A DNA stretch of 64,000 nt from Quercus robur (GCF_932294415.1 NC_065541.1:47842290-47906289); one strand, 5' to 3'. Shown: positions 10,509-22,733, counted from the first letter of the stretch. Notes: generated from the letters alone by a model not told the origin. A program made the numbers and translations.

Positions 10509-12496
10509 AAATATCAGTTTATAACGGATGTAGCAGATAATATCAACCTTTTCAGCAAGGAAAATAAAAATTGATCAATACAAATTATTGACTTGCATTG
10601 CGAGTCTTGCATTTTCTTCTCCAGTTCTTTTTCTTCTTCTTCTTCGTCAATCTCTGCTTCTCTACTTCTATTTTCTCTTTCTATTATGACCATCTCTCTC
10701 TCCTTTCTTCACATTTTTGTGACAGAGATGTTTTGTGGGCTGAAATGAATCTTCTCGTGATTCCTTTTCATGTGTCGATTATTATAATTGTTGTGCTAGA
10801 GATTGGCATATTAACTTAAATATGGGCTAATAGTTTTAAGCTCTGAACAAATAGGGTTAAATTTGTTGCACACAAATTGATTTACATAGTTTTACGATCA
10901 CACCCCAAAAAGCAATTGAAATTGATATTGACCAAAATATATATTCCCTTAATTAGTCAAATTAAAATGATCTCTAATATGAAATTGGCTCTCTTTGAAA
11001 TTACACACACTCATGAGAATAATCAGATACCCAAAGGGTTTTTAACACCCACATTAAGATAATAAATAAATAAAATGACAACCATGAAGCTTTATTATTA
11101 TTATTATTATTGTGAAATTTTAAAGTTTTCGCAAGTGTACGAACTGTACCGAAGTATAGTTTGACAAGAACGAGGTTGAACCCATAGGGACTTGAATGAA
11201 CGTAGGAAAATTAATCAAATCTTAACCAAATTAATCTTAATCTGGTTTAATAAAAATTGGTTGTTTGAAATTAAATATACTAAGCAAATAATTAAACTGA
11301 AAAATGATATAATATAAAGCAGTAAAGAGATGTAAACAATCTAGAGAAATGTATTAAGGTTTTGGAATCCGCCTTGTTAATTCATATCAGCATATATTTA
11401 CGATCATTAATTTTTCCCAATCACTACATGATAATCTAGAAATCAATCTTGCTACCATGGAGAATACTATCATTAAAACTTCTATTTAAATATCTAAAGC
11501 ATGCTTTTCTTCGCTTCTTAGGTATAAAACCAAATTATCAATTGTATCCGTAGCCAAACAAATCACAAGAGATATCCAATTTTAAAATCAAGAAATAATA
11601 AACCAAACATTCAATTAATTAAGACAAATCCTAAATCATGAGAAAAACATGATTGAACTCATATCTAGAATCTCATCTTAGTCAATTGATATGAAGCAAG
11701 AACAATTTAAATCATTAAAGAACAACTATTGTGGGAAAAATCAAATCACATAAATATTATTGATAATCCTTAACAAGGTTTCATCCTCAACCCTAATTAT
11801 AAATTTAATTACTCATGGTAATTGAAATAAAATACTAAACATTAAACTACACAAATAAAATAGAACTAACTATCATGGAAGAAAACCAAGGAGGTAGCCG
11901 TGCTCTCTAAGTCTAGCCCCCATCCCTAGCACTAGCCTCCTCTGAATTTTGCCCTAAAGAGCCTTTAAATAGGTCAAGGAATCCTATTACAAGTTGAATT
12001 CCCATTAGGAGAAAATCCCAGATTTTTAGGCTTCACTTAACCGACGATTTTGGCCCATTTAACGTCATAATTCGCACTTTTGGTAAACTACAAAGCTGTA
12101 TCCCTTTAAGTTAAATTTCCAGCCCAACTTGAATCATCTCGATTGGATATCTGAGCTGAAAGCCATACCAAAAATACTAACTGATGTGCAGGCTAGAATC
12201 CTAATCTGAATTGGACTTAAATTTGGTGCAAATTTCCTTTGATTCCTTGCTCCAATTGGACTTAAGTTTGATTGAGTTGGCCTTCTTTAACTTCATCATG
12301 GCCCTTGTAAAAGTAAAGTTCATTAGCTTTCTTCTTTAAACAAATCCACTTATTTAATTCCATTCTCTTACAAAAAAACAAATTCACGCAATAAAATTCA
12401 ATTAAGCACAAAATTAATTATTCAGCATTATTCCAAAACCAAATATAAAATGTATGAATTAACTCAAAATAAGTATGATAATACTTTCTAACAATG
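10509..12496. other. AT-rich spacer, probably old repeat
   Basis: No gene is seen. A (TTA)n run lies at about 11091-11111. Next to it, cgcaagtgtacgaactgta resembles a widespread plant non-coding repeat from decayed LTR elements (memory only). The right end carries the ATATA target site of the next element. Confidence 0.45.
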
Positions 12497-12501
12497 ATAT
12501 A

Positions 12502-13345
12502 TGTGGGGCCAGAGAACTCGTGGCCCAAGCCCACTCTACATTAGGGCCCAGGGCCCAAGCCGAGGAGAGCCATTGCCGAGGACGACCTCATACTCGGCAC
12601 CTCATGAAATGCCTGAAGAAAGGGGCAAATTGAATGTAGGGGCAGGGCAAGGGAAAAAGCTGCCAACATCATACAAAACCCTATATCTGACAAGTCCATA
12701 CTCTAAATCATACCCTTTAACTTTCCCAACGACCCCAAACCACTCTAGGTATGGGTTGACAGGACAGGTCTGCACCCCAGAAAAGTGAAACTTACACGTG
12801 GACTCTAAAGGGGGAAACAAACACTAGTATAAAAGAAAAAACCCTCCAGTAAAAGAAGGGACTCCCCTCCCCCCCCCCCCGGGAGAAAGGGAGAAAGGGA
12901 AGGATATAAGGCTCCTTGGACAGCGTCCAAGGACTTAAGTCCTACAACCCGTACTAATGGAGGGCTTAGCTAGTCAAGCCAAGCCCGCCCATATAAGAAC
13001 TTCCATAGACGCCACGAAAAAAACCGTCCACCTGTGCCCAAGGTCATGCCTTTCAAGCCCACTCTCTACAAATCATATTGTTGGGGCCCTTTGCATACGA
13101 GCCCAACGTCATTCTTGGGCCGTTAAATAAATCGTGTCCCGCATAAGATACAGCCCCACAAACTGGTATCCCAGGAAGCTTAATGGAATATCCCCACGTT
13201 CAAATGGTTGCATGGCTTGCTTATAACTACGTTTACTCTGTCAAGACCTAGTTCTGTGACCTACTCTCTATAAATTCATTGTTGAGGGTCTTTTGGGCCA
13301 GAATCGCTCGTTTGCTGGGCCTGGGCCCCAAAAATCGCCCTTACA
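12502..13345 (+). repeat. 5' LTR, 844 bp
   Basis: It starts TGTGGGGCCAGAGAACTC and ends CGCCCTTACA just before the primer binding site. It carries a C-run near 12866-12880 and TATA-like tataaaagaaa near 12830. It is 227 bp longer than the 3' LTR: 23 bp extra near the start, and about 204 bp (13141-13344) that the 3' LTR lacks. Confidence 0.85.
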
Positions 13346-13347
13346 AT

Positions 13348-13365
13348 TGGCGCCGTCTGTGGGAA
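13348..13365 (+). other. Primer binding site-like sequence
   Basis: TGGCGCCGTCTGTGGG starts two bases after the 5' LTR. The first nine bases match the 3' end expected of a plant tRNA-Asp type primer (TGGCGCCGT), and the whole motif is common after Gypsy LTRs. The exact tRNA is not certain. Confidence 0.7.
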
Positions 13366-13603
13366 AGGCTTGCGCGTTGGCTCAGGCGGCGGCGGAGTTG
13401 AGCCTTTATCAAGCAAGGGTCTGCGAGGGTGCCTTCATATTCCAGCGACATGTTGTTGTTGTTCCAACATAAGTTCCCACTAGGAGCTATGCCAGGCAGT
13501 GCCAAGGGCACGGGCAATTCTAGGGGCTTCCAACATCAAGCTAACCCCTCCCCACCTGGGTCAAGGGGCTAACCTTTGGAAATTAAATCAATAAATAAGT
13601 AAA

Positions 13604-15985
13604 AACTATAAGTTTTAGACAGAACCAAGGCCTTGTATGGTCCTTGGACTCAAGCCTCTGGGGAAACCAACTACTTGCAAGACAACTACAAATTTTGGAC
13701 AGAATCAAGGCCTTGTATGGTCCTCGGACTCAAGCCAATGGGGAAACCAACTACTTGCAAGACAACTACAAGTTTTGGACAGAACCAAGGCCTTGTATGG
13801 TCCTCGGACTCAAGCCTCTGGGGAAACCAACTACTTGCAAGACAACTACAAGTTTTGGACAGAACCAAGGCCTTGTATGGTTCTCGGACTCAAGCCTCTG
13901 GGGAAACCAACAACTTGCAAGACAACTACAAGTTTTTAACAGAACCAAGGCCTTGTATGGTCCTCGGACTCAAGCCTCTGGGGAAACCAACTACTTGCAA
14001 GACAACTACAAGTTTTGGACAGAACAAGGCCTTGTATGGACTCAAGCCTCTGGGGAAACCAACTACTTGCAAGACAACTACAAGTTTTGGACAGAACAAG
14101 GCCTTGTATGGTCCTCGGACTCAAGCCTCTGGGGAAACCAACTACTTGCAAGACAACTACAAGTTTTGGACAGAACCAAGGCCTTGTATGGTCCTCGGAC
14201 TCAAGCCTCTGGGGAAACCAACTACTTGCAAGACAACTACAAGTTTTGGACAGAACCAAGGCCTTGTATGGTCCTCGGACTCAAGCCTCTGAGGAAACCA
14301 ACTACTTGCAAAACAACTACAAGTTTTGGACAGAACCAAGGCCTTGTATGGTCCTCGAACTCAAGCCTCTGGGGAAACCAACAACTTGCAAAACAACTAC
14401 AAGTTTTGGACAGAACCGAGGCCTTGTATGGTCCTCGGACTCAAGCCTCTAGGGAAACCAACTACTTGGAAGAGAACTACAAGTTTTGGACAGAACCAAG
14501 GCCTTGTATGGTCTTCGGACTCAAGCCTCTGGGGAAACCAACAACTTGCAAGACAACTACAAGTTTTTAACAGAACCAAGGCCTTGTATGGTCCTCGGAC
14601 TCAAGCCTCTGGGGAAACCAACTACTTGCAAGACAACTACAAGTTTTGGACAGAACAAGGCCTTGTATGGTTCTCGGACTCAAGTCTCAGGGGAAACCAA
14701 CAACTTGCAAGACAACTACAAGTTTTGGACAGAACCAAGGCCTTGTATGGTCCTCGGACTCAAGCCTCTGGGGAAACCAACAACTTGCAAGACAACTACA
14801 AGTTTTGGACAGAACCAAGGCCTTGTATGGTCGTCGAACTCAAGCCTCTGGGGAAACCAACAACTTGCAAAACAACTACAAGTTTTGGACAGAACCAAGG
14901 CCTTGTATGGTCCTCGGACTCAAGCCTCTGGGGAAACCAACTACTTGCAAGACAACTACAAGTTTTGGACAGAACCAAGGCCTTGTATGGTCCTCGGACT
15001 CAAGCCTCAGAGGAAACCAACTACTTGCAACACAACTACAAGTTTTGGACAGAACCAAGGCCTTGTATGGTCCTCGGACTCCAGCCTCAGGGGAAACCAA
15101 CTACTTGCAAGACAACTACAAGTTTTGGACAGAACCAAGGCCTTGTATGGTCCTCGGACTCGAGCCTCAGGGGAAACCAACAACTTGCAAGACAACTACA
15201 AGTTTTGGACAGAACCAAGGCCTTGTATGATCCTCGGACTCAAGCCTCTGGGGAAACCAACTACTTGCAAGACAACTACAAGTTTTGGACAGAACTATGG
15301 CCTTGTATGGTCCTCGGACTCAAGCCTCTGGGGAAACCAACTACTTGCAAGACAACTACAAGTTTTGGACAGAACCAAGGCCTTGTATGGTCCTCGAACT
15401 CAAGCCTCTGGGGAAACCAACAACTTGCAAGACAACTACAAGTTTTGGACAGAACCAAGGCCTTGTATGGTCCTCGGACTCAAGCCTCTAGGGAAACCAA
15501 CTACTTGGAAGAGAACTACAAGTTTTGGACAAAACCAAGGCCTTGTATGGTCCTCGGACTCAAGCCTCTGGGGAAACCAACTACTTGGAAGAAAAACTAC
15601 AAGTTTTGGACAGAACCAAGGCCTTGTATGGTCCTCAGACTCAAGCCTCTACGGAAACCAACTACTTGGAAGAGAACTACAAGTTTTGGATAGAACCAAG
15701 GTCTTGTATGGTCCTCGGACTCAAGCCTCTGGGGAAACCAACAACTTGCAAGACAACTACAAGTTTTGGACAGAGCCAAGGCCTTATATGGTCCTCGGAC
15801 TCAAGCCTCTGGGGAAACCAACTACTTGGAAGAAAAACTACAAGTTTTGGACAGAACCAAGGCCTTGTATGGTCCTCGGACTCAATCCTCTGGGGAAACC
15901 AACTACTTAGAAGAAAAATTACAAGTTTTAGACAAAACCAACTCTGGGGAAACCAATTACTTAGAAGAGACAATGCGAGGTTTAG
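13604..15985 (+). repeat. 80-bp minisatellite, about 29 copies, in the retrotransposon
   Basis: The unit starts ACTACAAGTTTTGGACAGAA, continues CCAAGGCCTTGTATGGTCCT and CGGACTCAAGCCTCTGGGGA, and ends AACCAACTACTTGCAAGACA. Most units differ by a few bases. One near 14006-14074 is shortened, and the last ones near 15900-15985 decay. Since 80 is not a multiple of three and the unit has no stop in any forward frame, all three plus frames stay open for hundreds of codons (13644-14570, 14326-15693 and 14486-15910). They give the same 80-residue periodic product out of register. These are judged not to be genes. Confidence 0.95.
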
Positions 15986-17449
15986 ACACAACTTGGACGT
16001 TAGATGGCCTTTAGAATCTACCCTGAGAAAGAATTCCCCATTTGATAGTTGGGCTAGTCCCAGGAATGCATGGATTCCCCAGCCTACCCTCGGATTCTCG
16101 GTACCAAGGGAATTGGTGCAACTGCAATATAAGGTCATACGTTGTCAAAACACAGTTAAAGTCCCTCGCTGCTCGGCTACCCTCTCGGATGAAATATTTA
16201 GTATTTATCGTTCTCGGACGGTCGCCGCGCATGCATTACGGGGCATTAAGCCGTAATTTCAATTGGTAAGGTTCTGTTTCAAGGTTTCCTGCTTTAAGCA
16301 TCACTAAAGGAAGGTACATACATAGCGCACCTGTTTACAAAGTAGTTGCTGCCGAAAGGAAAAGTATTTACAAAGAAATAAATTCATCTTTTATTAAGAC
16401 AAAGAAATAGTACAGCGTACAATGAAAAGCTGGAATAAGCTTATACTAAAGCTAACTACATAAGCGAAAAGAAAGATACAAGAGAATAAAGAGAAAGCCA
16501 AGGAAGAAGTGCAGAGGAGAGGTTGGCTGCTGTTCCAAGACGTTGTTCAAGGAAAACCATTCCTCAACACTTTTACATGCCTATAACTCAGGCAGCCAAA
16601 GAGCCCAACTCGGGGCTTGCACCGTTGAAGAAAAGGCGTAGAGAGCCCGACTTCGGGCTGGCGCAGCTGAAAAAAAGGTGCAGGGAATCCAACTTGAGGC
16701 CAGCACCGTTGAAGAAAAGGTGCAGGCAGCCGGAAGTCGATGGGCCTCCACGTAACCACGCCTGCGATACAGCAGACGGCGCTGATGGCGGAAAACTTTA
16801 CTTCTGATGCACCAAGAATCTAGTGCGACCAGTACCTGCTTCGGATTTTGACTAAAAGAAGGAGAAATACCATTTCCCCCTTTGTCAAAACGGAAGATCT
16901 TCTTGAATCTGTGCCTCCCTTGCCCAGACCACGCTACCTTGAGTCTTGGAAGGACCCGGCACCTCTGTGGCGGATGGAGTTCCTTTACCCCTGTTCGTGT
17001 CTCAAACATATTGCACAAAGGACGGATAGCACTGAATACGAAATTGTGATTATTGCTGAAGGATTGTGATTTAGAAGAGAATCGGAAGGTTTGTATGTAA
17101 GGAAAACAACCTCCTATCCTACTTATATAAAAGATAAGGTGGTGGCATTCAATTCATGTAACTTTCCAAGGAATGCTACGGACAAGGCAGAGTTGGCTCA
17201 ATTTCCAACGCCATTCACAACCGTAGGATCTGAAGATCCTCGTGAAGACGCGCCTCGAGTATTGAAGCGTCAAAGGACTTCACGTGATTGGGTAAAGGAA
17301 CGCCTCTCGATTTGGCACGTCCTCCATGTAAATGGAAAAACACAAATATTAGTAGAGTACGGAATCTGAACCAGCTATGATGTAAGCCCAACATTATCAA
17401 AACCCTCCTCCCCAACTAAAAGTCGGACAGTAGGATTTTGAGGGGCTAT
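15986..17449 (+). other. 3' non-coding interior of the retrotransposon
   Basis: Moderately GC-rich DNA without retroviral domains. It has a 42-bp unit repeated three times at about 16605-16731. In frame 2 (16523-16807) that unit reads as GLAPLKKRRREPDF-like 14-residue basic repeats. No family is recognised. The stretch ends in the polypurine tract before 17450. Confidence 0.6.
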
Positions 17450-18066
17450 TGTAGGGCCAGAGAACTCGTGGCCCAGGGCCCAAGCCGAGGAGAACCATTG
17501 CCGAGGACGACCTCATGCTCGAAACCTCACGAAATGCCTGAAGAAAGGGGTAAACTGAATGTAGGGGCAGGGCAAGGGAAAAAGTTGCCAACATCATACA
17601 AAACCCTATATCTGACAAGTCCATACTCTAAACCATACCCTTTAACTTTCCCAACGACCCCAAACCACTCTAGGTATAGGTTGACAGGACAGGTCTGCAC
17701 CCCAGAAAAGTGAAACTTACACGTGGACTCTAAAGGGGGAAACAAACACTAGTATAAAAGAAAAAACCCCCCAGTAAAAGAAGGGACTCCCCCCCCCCCC
17801 CCCCGGAGAAAGGGAGAAAGGGAAGGATATAAGGCTCCTTGGACAGCGTCCGAGGACTTAAGTCTTACAACCCGTACTAATGGAGGGCTTAGCTAGTCAA
17901 GCCAAGCCCGCCCATATAAGAACTTCCATAGACGCCACGATTAAACCGTCCACCTGTGCCCAAGGTCATACCTTTCAAGCCCACTCTCTACAAATCATAT
18001 TGTTGGGGCCCTTTGCATACGAGCCCAACGTCATTCTTGGGCTGTTAAATAAATCGTGTCCCTACA
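17450..18066 (+). repeat. 3' LTR, 617 bp
   Basis: It starts TGTAGGGCCAGAGAACTC and ends CGTGTCCCTACA. It aligns with the 5' LTR over nearly its full length, including the C-run (about 17790-17804) and tataaaagaaa. It lacks 23 bp near the start and about 204 bp just before the terminal TACA. The target duplication after it is intact. Confidence 0.88.
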
Positions 18067-19033
18067 ATATAAATATGCAAAATTAAGCTATTATCAATGC
18101 ACATCAATTATTATTATTATTTTTTTTTTTTTAGAAGAACCGTGAAGCTTATTGTGCATAACAAGATCTTTCATTATTCCACCATTTTTTTTTTAACATT
18201 ATGATTTATGACCAAACCATGGCTCCAGCAACTACCTTATTCATAAAGTAAAACAATACTCGTGATTTATTGGTGAAAATGCCACAAGGAATTTATTCAT
18301 GCAACATCTGGTTCAAAAATTCACTTGGCTTCAAGTGTCTTCTCATATTCCTCGATGGACTTGAAGAACTCGGAGAAGTTACCCTTCCCAAACCCTCCAC
18401 ATCCGCCTTTTTGGTACTCCTTCCCTTCCTCATCCTTGAGCATGCACCCTACTTTCGATCTGAATTAATCTAACATATTGGAAATATAAAAAATTAATCA
18501 AAATTCCTATTCCACTTTTCTTCTTCTTCTTCTTCTTCTTCTTTTTTTCTTTTTTTTCTTTTCTTTTTTTGGTTTTAAATAAAATTACTTTAAAAAAAAA
18601 ACATTAAATTATGTTGACATTGCTATAATTATTACAAGTTAGGACCTCCCCAACTTATGAACTCTGATGATAAAAAATTCTTTTTCCCATTCTGAGTATT
18701 TCACTTTACGCTTTACCAATCATAATTTGTCACATATATTTTTTTTAATAAAATAATTAAAATTAAAAATTAAAAATAATGAGACACATAACATACTCTA
18801 GTTGGTGGAGTATAAATAAAACACTATCAACAGAATAGGGAATTTTAATTATAAACTCAACCACTATATTTGGTTCACCACTAAAGAAAGGACAAGAAGA
18901 GAGCATTATTTAGTAGTATGTCTTATCTTGCATTGTTCAGCTAGAATCAAGTCTTTCATTTTGTTTAATATATAAATAAATAAATATATATATATATATA
19001 TATATATAGCACACTTAGAAATATTAATTTATT

Positions 19034-20325
19034 GGGTAAATTTCATTAACTACCCCTGAGGTTTGGCCAAATACCAAGAAGGTCCAAAAGATATCAAAAC
19101 TGGTCATTTCAATCCTTTAGTCCAAACAAATTCTAACACTGTTAACCTCAGTTATAATGCTCATGTTTTGGTCTAATACCATATCGATTTTCCATGTCAT
19201 CCAATAGCAATTGGCCTTCCTCTTAGATTCTTGCATGTGTGCATGCCACTAGAACCCCAAGAAGGACAACCCCTTTAGGCCTTATCCCATCATCTACTTG
19301 CATCATATCCAAACAATGAATTGCCTTCCTTGTGTACCCATGTACTACCAATCCTCAATCATGGTTGTCCATGAAAACACATTCATTTTAGGCATCCCCT
19401 CAAAGACTTCTTCAGCCATGTATATACACCCGCACTTAGCATACATATCAACAAGTGCGGTCCCCACAAACACATTTGTCTCCATCCCATTCCTCTTCCT
19501 AACATACTCATGAATCTATTTCCCTTGCAAAACCACCACAGTTTAAGCACAAGCAATAAGCACAGTTTACACAAAATTCATCAGGCTCAAATCCACTCAC
19601 CAACATTTCCCTCAAAGTCTTCGAACCCATATTACACTAACATAACCATTCATAAGAACCCACAAAACCTTAGCTCAAACCAACTCAAACACTTTGCTAA
19701 AAATTATAATAATAAAAAAATAAAATAAAAAAAAGATCCAAAGCAAACCCACTACCACCGATCCAAACTAAAATCCACAAACCTCCACTGCCGATCCACA
19801 ACCGATCTAAACCAAAATCCACAAGCCTCCACTGCACTACCAACCCACAATCAATCCAAACCAAAATCCACAAACCTCCACTGCCGACCCACAAATAACC
19901 TAAACCCTCCAAAGCTGATTCACACCAAAACCCACAAACCACTGCTAACCCATAGCACGATGCCGCCACAAAGACCATGAAAGCCAACACACATCCACAC
20001 TGAAACCCATGAACACCACTTACCCACACCACTGCACCGTCACAAAGACCACAAGAAGAGAAGAGAGGTCTAAGAATGGAAAAGGGATGAGGGAGCCAAA
20101 GAGAGTGTGAGAGAGAGAGCTGAGAGTGGCCTAAGAGTAATAAAAAAAGGGATGAGGGAGCCACAAAGAGAATGAGAAGAAAGGTTTGAGGGTGAGAAAG
20201 AGAAACTAAAATAAATAATGGCCTTAGAGTCCATTTGAACTTAATGACAGAAATGATCAGTTTTGAAATCTTTTAAACCTCCTTAATATTTGGCCAAACC
20301 TTGGGGTAGTTGATGAAATTTACCC
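19034..20325. mobile_element. Pack-MULE, 1,292 bp, with a captured PPR fragment
   Basis: The ends are inverted repeats of about 95-100 bp, starting GGGTAAATTTCATTAACTAC on the left and, reversed, GGGTAAATTTCATCAACTAC on the right. A perfect 9-bp target duplication TAATTTATT flanks it (19025-19033 and 20326-20334), the hallmark of Mutator-like elements. There is no transposase. The interior has a PPR gene fragment (19215-19580) and an imperfect array containing aaaatccacaaacctccact (about 19757-19910). It sits in the intron of the HPPD pseudogene. Confidence 0.9.
19215..19580 (-). pseudogene. Captured fragment of a PLS-type PPR protein gene
   Basis: The minus strand reads, in one frame, TVLIACA, stop, TVVVLQGK, stop, [45 protein letters not shown] and VFSWTTMI. 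After more stops comes DDGIRPKGVVLLGVLVACTHA. This is the signature of PLS-class pentatricopeptide repeat proteins, organelle RNA-binding factors. About 120 codons are covered. The stops are at positions where the family has Gln or Trp, as expected from single transitions. There is no start or end, so it is a dead captured fragment rather than a gene. Confidence 0.88.
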
Positions 20326-20334
20326 TAATTTATT

Positions 20335-20915
20335 TTTGGTATGGGCAAGCAACTAAGGTTAACATAATACTCAAATAATTCTTAAACTAACTTAACACAA
20401 ACAGTGGAGTAACACTACCCTCCTATTACACGCACTAACATATATGGTTCTATTCTACGTCCACTTCACTTCATGCACATTGTCCAAACCATGCACGTAT
20501 TAATAAAAATAGGACAACATATACCAATTCTAAGTTCAGGACATATTTAATCAGACTTTAAGCAAATTATTTCACTTTGTATTCGAATGAAGGTAGTGTT
20601 TCAGTCTTTAATTATATTATTTCACTTCTTACTCATAAAACCATGAAACACCCAAAACACTTCAAGAATGGATAATATGGTAGTAGTTTTTTGTCTATTG
20701 AGTCCACCACCTAGCAAAGAAATACTTTTTTTTTTTTATAGAGAATCTCAACTTATGAAGTCCGCTTATGATAATAGCTCTTTATCATCAAACAAATACA
20801 TACTAGATTGTCGTAACATTAGTAATATATATGAACTCTTAACTCTCTACATTATATTATACTATAATGTATTATTAATGTTACATATTATACACACATA
20901 GCAGAAATTGAAATA
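20335..20915. other. Rest of the pseudogene intron
   Basis: AT-rich DNA between the Pack-MULE and the exon 1 remnant of the HPPD pseudogene. No feature is recognised. Confidence 0.5.
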
Positions 20916-21749
20916 CCTATCTCATACAGGCTTGGAGAAGATCTAGAATAATGTCCCCTGATCATCCCTATCCACCATAATCCCTAGCTAACTCCTCACA
21001 CCCCTTAATCCGCTCATCTGTCAACACATCCCTTACCCTGTTCTTCAAATTCTTATAATACGTCGGCGGCAACAACTGCGTGAAGTCAAACCCCGGCCCC
21101 TAGTACCCCACTCCGCTTGCTCATCTCTCTCAGTGTTCTGAATATGTATGTCCTCACTCTCCAATGCTGAGTGGTGCACTAGTCCTACCCCTCTATATAT
21201 AATTGGCTCTTTCTCTTTGTCCTAAACACCGACTCAGTCAATGGTAAAAGAACTATTTCCTCATTGTTGGCCAAAACTACAGAGTTTAACCCACTCTCAC
21301 AGGTCCCTACGTCCTCAGCTATGAACTCTGTGAATTCATGGAATCTAATGAAGTTCTTCAGGTATGAAACCACAGGGGCTATTTTGGGGACGCTGCTCAC
21401 AACGTGACCAAGCCGTCGGATCCTGAAATCCAACAACGGGTAGGATGAGACTTCATCCACACTTTCGAAATTGGGCAAGAATAACAATGAATCATCAGAG
21501 TTTGATGATTTGATGAAGGACGTCACCTAAGAGGTGAACCTTGGTGAGAATGGCAGAGGAGCTGTCTTTGTTGTCGAGGTTAATAGGTGGAGACACGGGC
21601 ATGGCACCATGGGAGACGCTGATGTGCAAGGCAAACTTAGCATCCTCGACCTCAATGTGGATGGCATGCATGCCCAACTCGTGTTTGAATGCAAAATTGC
21701 AACACACAGAGCAGTCGAAGAAAATACGTGTCAAATTTCATGCCAATGC

Positions 21750-22486
21750 GATGTTACCACTACCTTAGCCCAAGAATCCACTAATCAATAATCAAGCGGT
21801 TACAAGTATAATGAATCTTACCACTACCCCGACCTATCCCAAAATACCAACTTACAGTTAAACCTTTGCTCCAATACCCAATTGGACTTGATTTTGTAGC
21901 AACCTTTTTTCCTTTTGCTGCACAAATCTCCAATCTGTGACTAACATGAATCTCAGTATGTGACTAACTCCAGCAACTTGAATGATTGTTGTTGGATACA
22001 AAGTTCTTCACTTCATAAATGATGAAGATCAGGAAGCATTTAGTTATAAAACCCTAAAGCGTACAAACGCAGTAGCTTCACACATAGTATATGAGTTCTA
22101 GTTCTCTGTATCCGTGTATGACGACTTTTAAAATGTCTTATATATTACTAGGGTTGTGAGAAAAGAAACCCTAATCAAATAATACGGCATTGGCCGAATT
22201 TCAGATCTGGAATTTTTGAAATTGTAATTCTCGATAGATCGAGCTTGTGTCAAGCTTCTTCATTTAACCTCGATAGCGGTATCTATCGAGCTTCTGTCAA
22301 GACTTAATGAATCAGCTTTTATTCACTTGTTTCTTAGATCAATCTTCATGACTTTAAAGATACCACTTGATATATTTGAGTAACATACTTCTTGATATAT
22401 TAAACCTAACTTAGACCTATCCAATTACAAGTAAAGTGCATTTTGTCAAATGATTAGTCAATTACATGGAAAATATGACCCTAACA
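21750..22486 (-). mobile_element. Copia-like LTR fragment in the HPPD pseudogene
   Basis: Read on the minus strand, it begins TGTTAGGGTCATATTTTCC at 22486. It has a TATA-like agtaatatataagaca and a region resembling transcribed LTR (ctagaactcatatactatg). It replaces pseudogene exon 1 sequence. The inner end and target duplication could not be fixed, so it may be truncated. Assignment to Copia is by style only. Confidence 0.55.
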
Positions 22487-22733
22487 GCATGCATGGAGGA
22501 TATAGAAGAAAATATAATCTAATTGTAAATTTGTCAAAATTCACATTCAATTAAAAAAATATATTAAATGGAGTTATAACCTTAATCTACAACCAATTTT
22601 GTTGTCAAATTTTGTCTAAAGTTTATTTATGTTGGACCTAAAAAAATTTAATATGGTCACAACTTTTTTTAAAGGTAAAAAAATCATAAAACTTTAAACT
22701 TTATATATAATAATTATTTTTTTCAAAGTTAAA

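Larger units (their letters stand above)
12502..18066 (+). mobile_element. Non-autonomous LTR retrotransposon, 5.6 kb
   Basis: The element is bounded by a perfect 5-bp target duplication ATATA (12497-12501 and 18067-18071). It has two LTRs (12502-13345 and 17450-18066), a primer-binding-site-like TGGCGCCGTCTGTGGG at 13348, and a purine-rich ttgaggggctat just before the 3' LTR. The 4.1-kb interior has no gag, protease, reverse transcriptase or integrase. Instead it holds an 80-bp minisatellite of about 29 copies and 1.4 kb of non-coding tail. It would have to be moved by a partner element, so LARD-like is the best description. The lineage is probably Gypsy, judged from the binding-site style (inference). 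Confidence 0.9.

Noticed and set aside
13633..15910. Long overlapping plus-strand open frames (up to 474 codons) and many minus-strand frames of about 60 codons
   Set aside because: They are products of the 80-bp tandem unit, which is stop-free in three frames. The same peptide appears in shifted register and no conserved domain or start is present.
13604..15985. CRISPR-like regular array
   Set aside because: Units are contiguous 80-bp copies with no unique spacers, in a plant retrotransposon.
19697..20164. 155-codon minus-strand frame with a Trp/Gly-rich repeat
   Set aside because: It is made by the repeat array inside the Pack-MULE and its terminal repeat and has no recognised domain.
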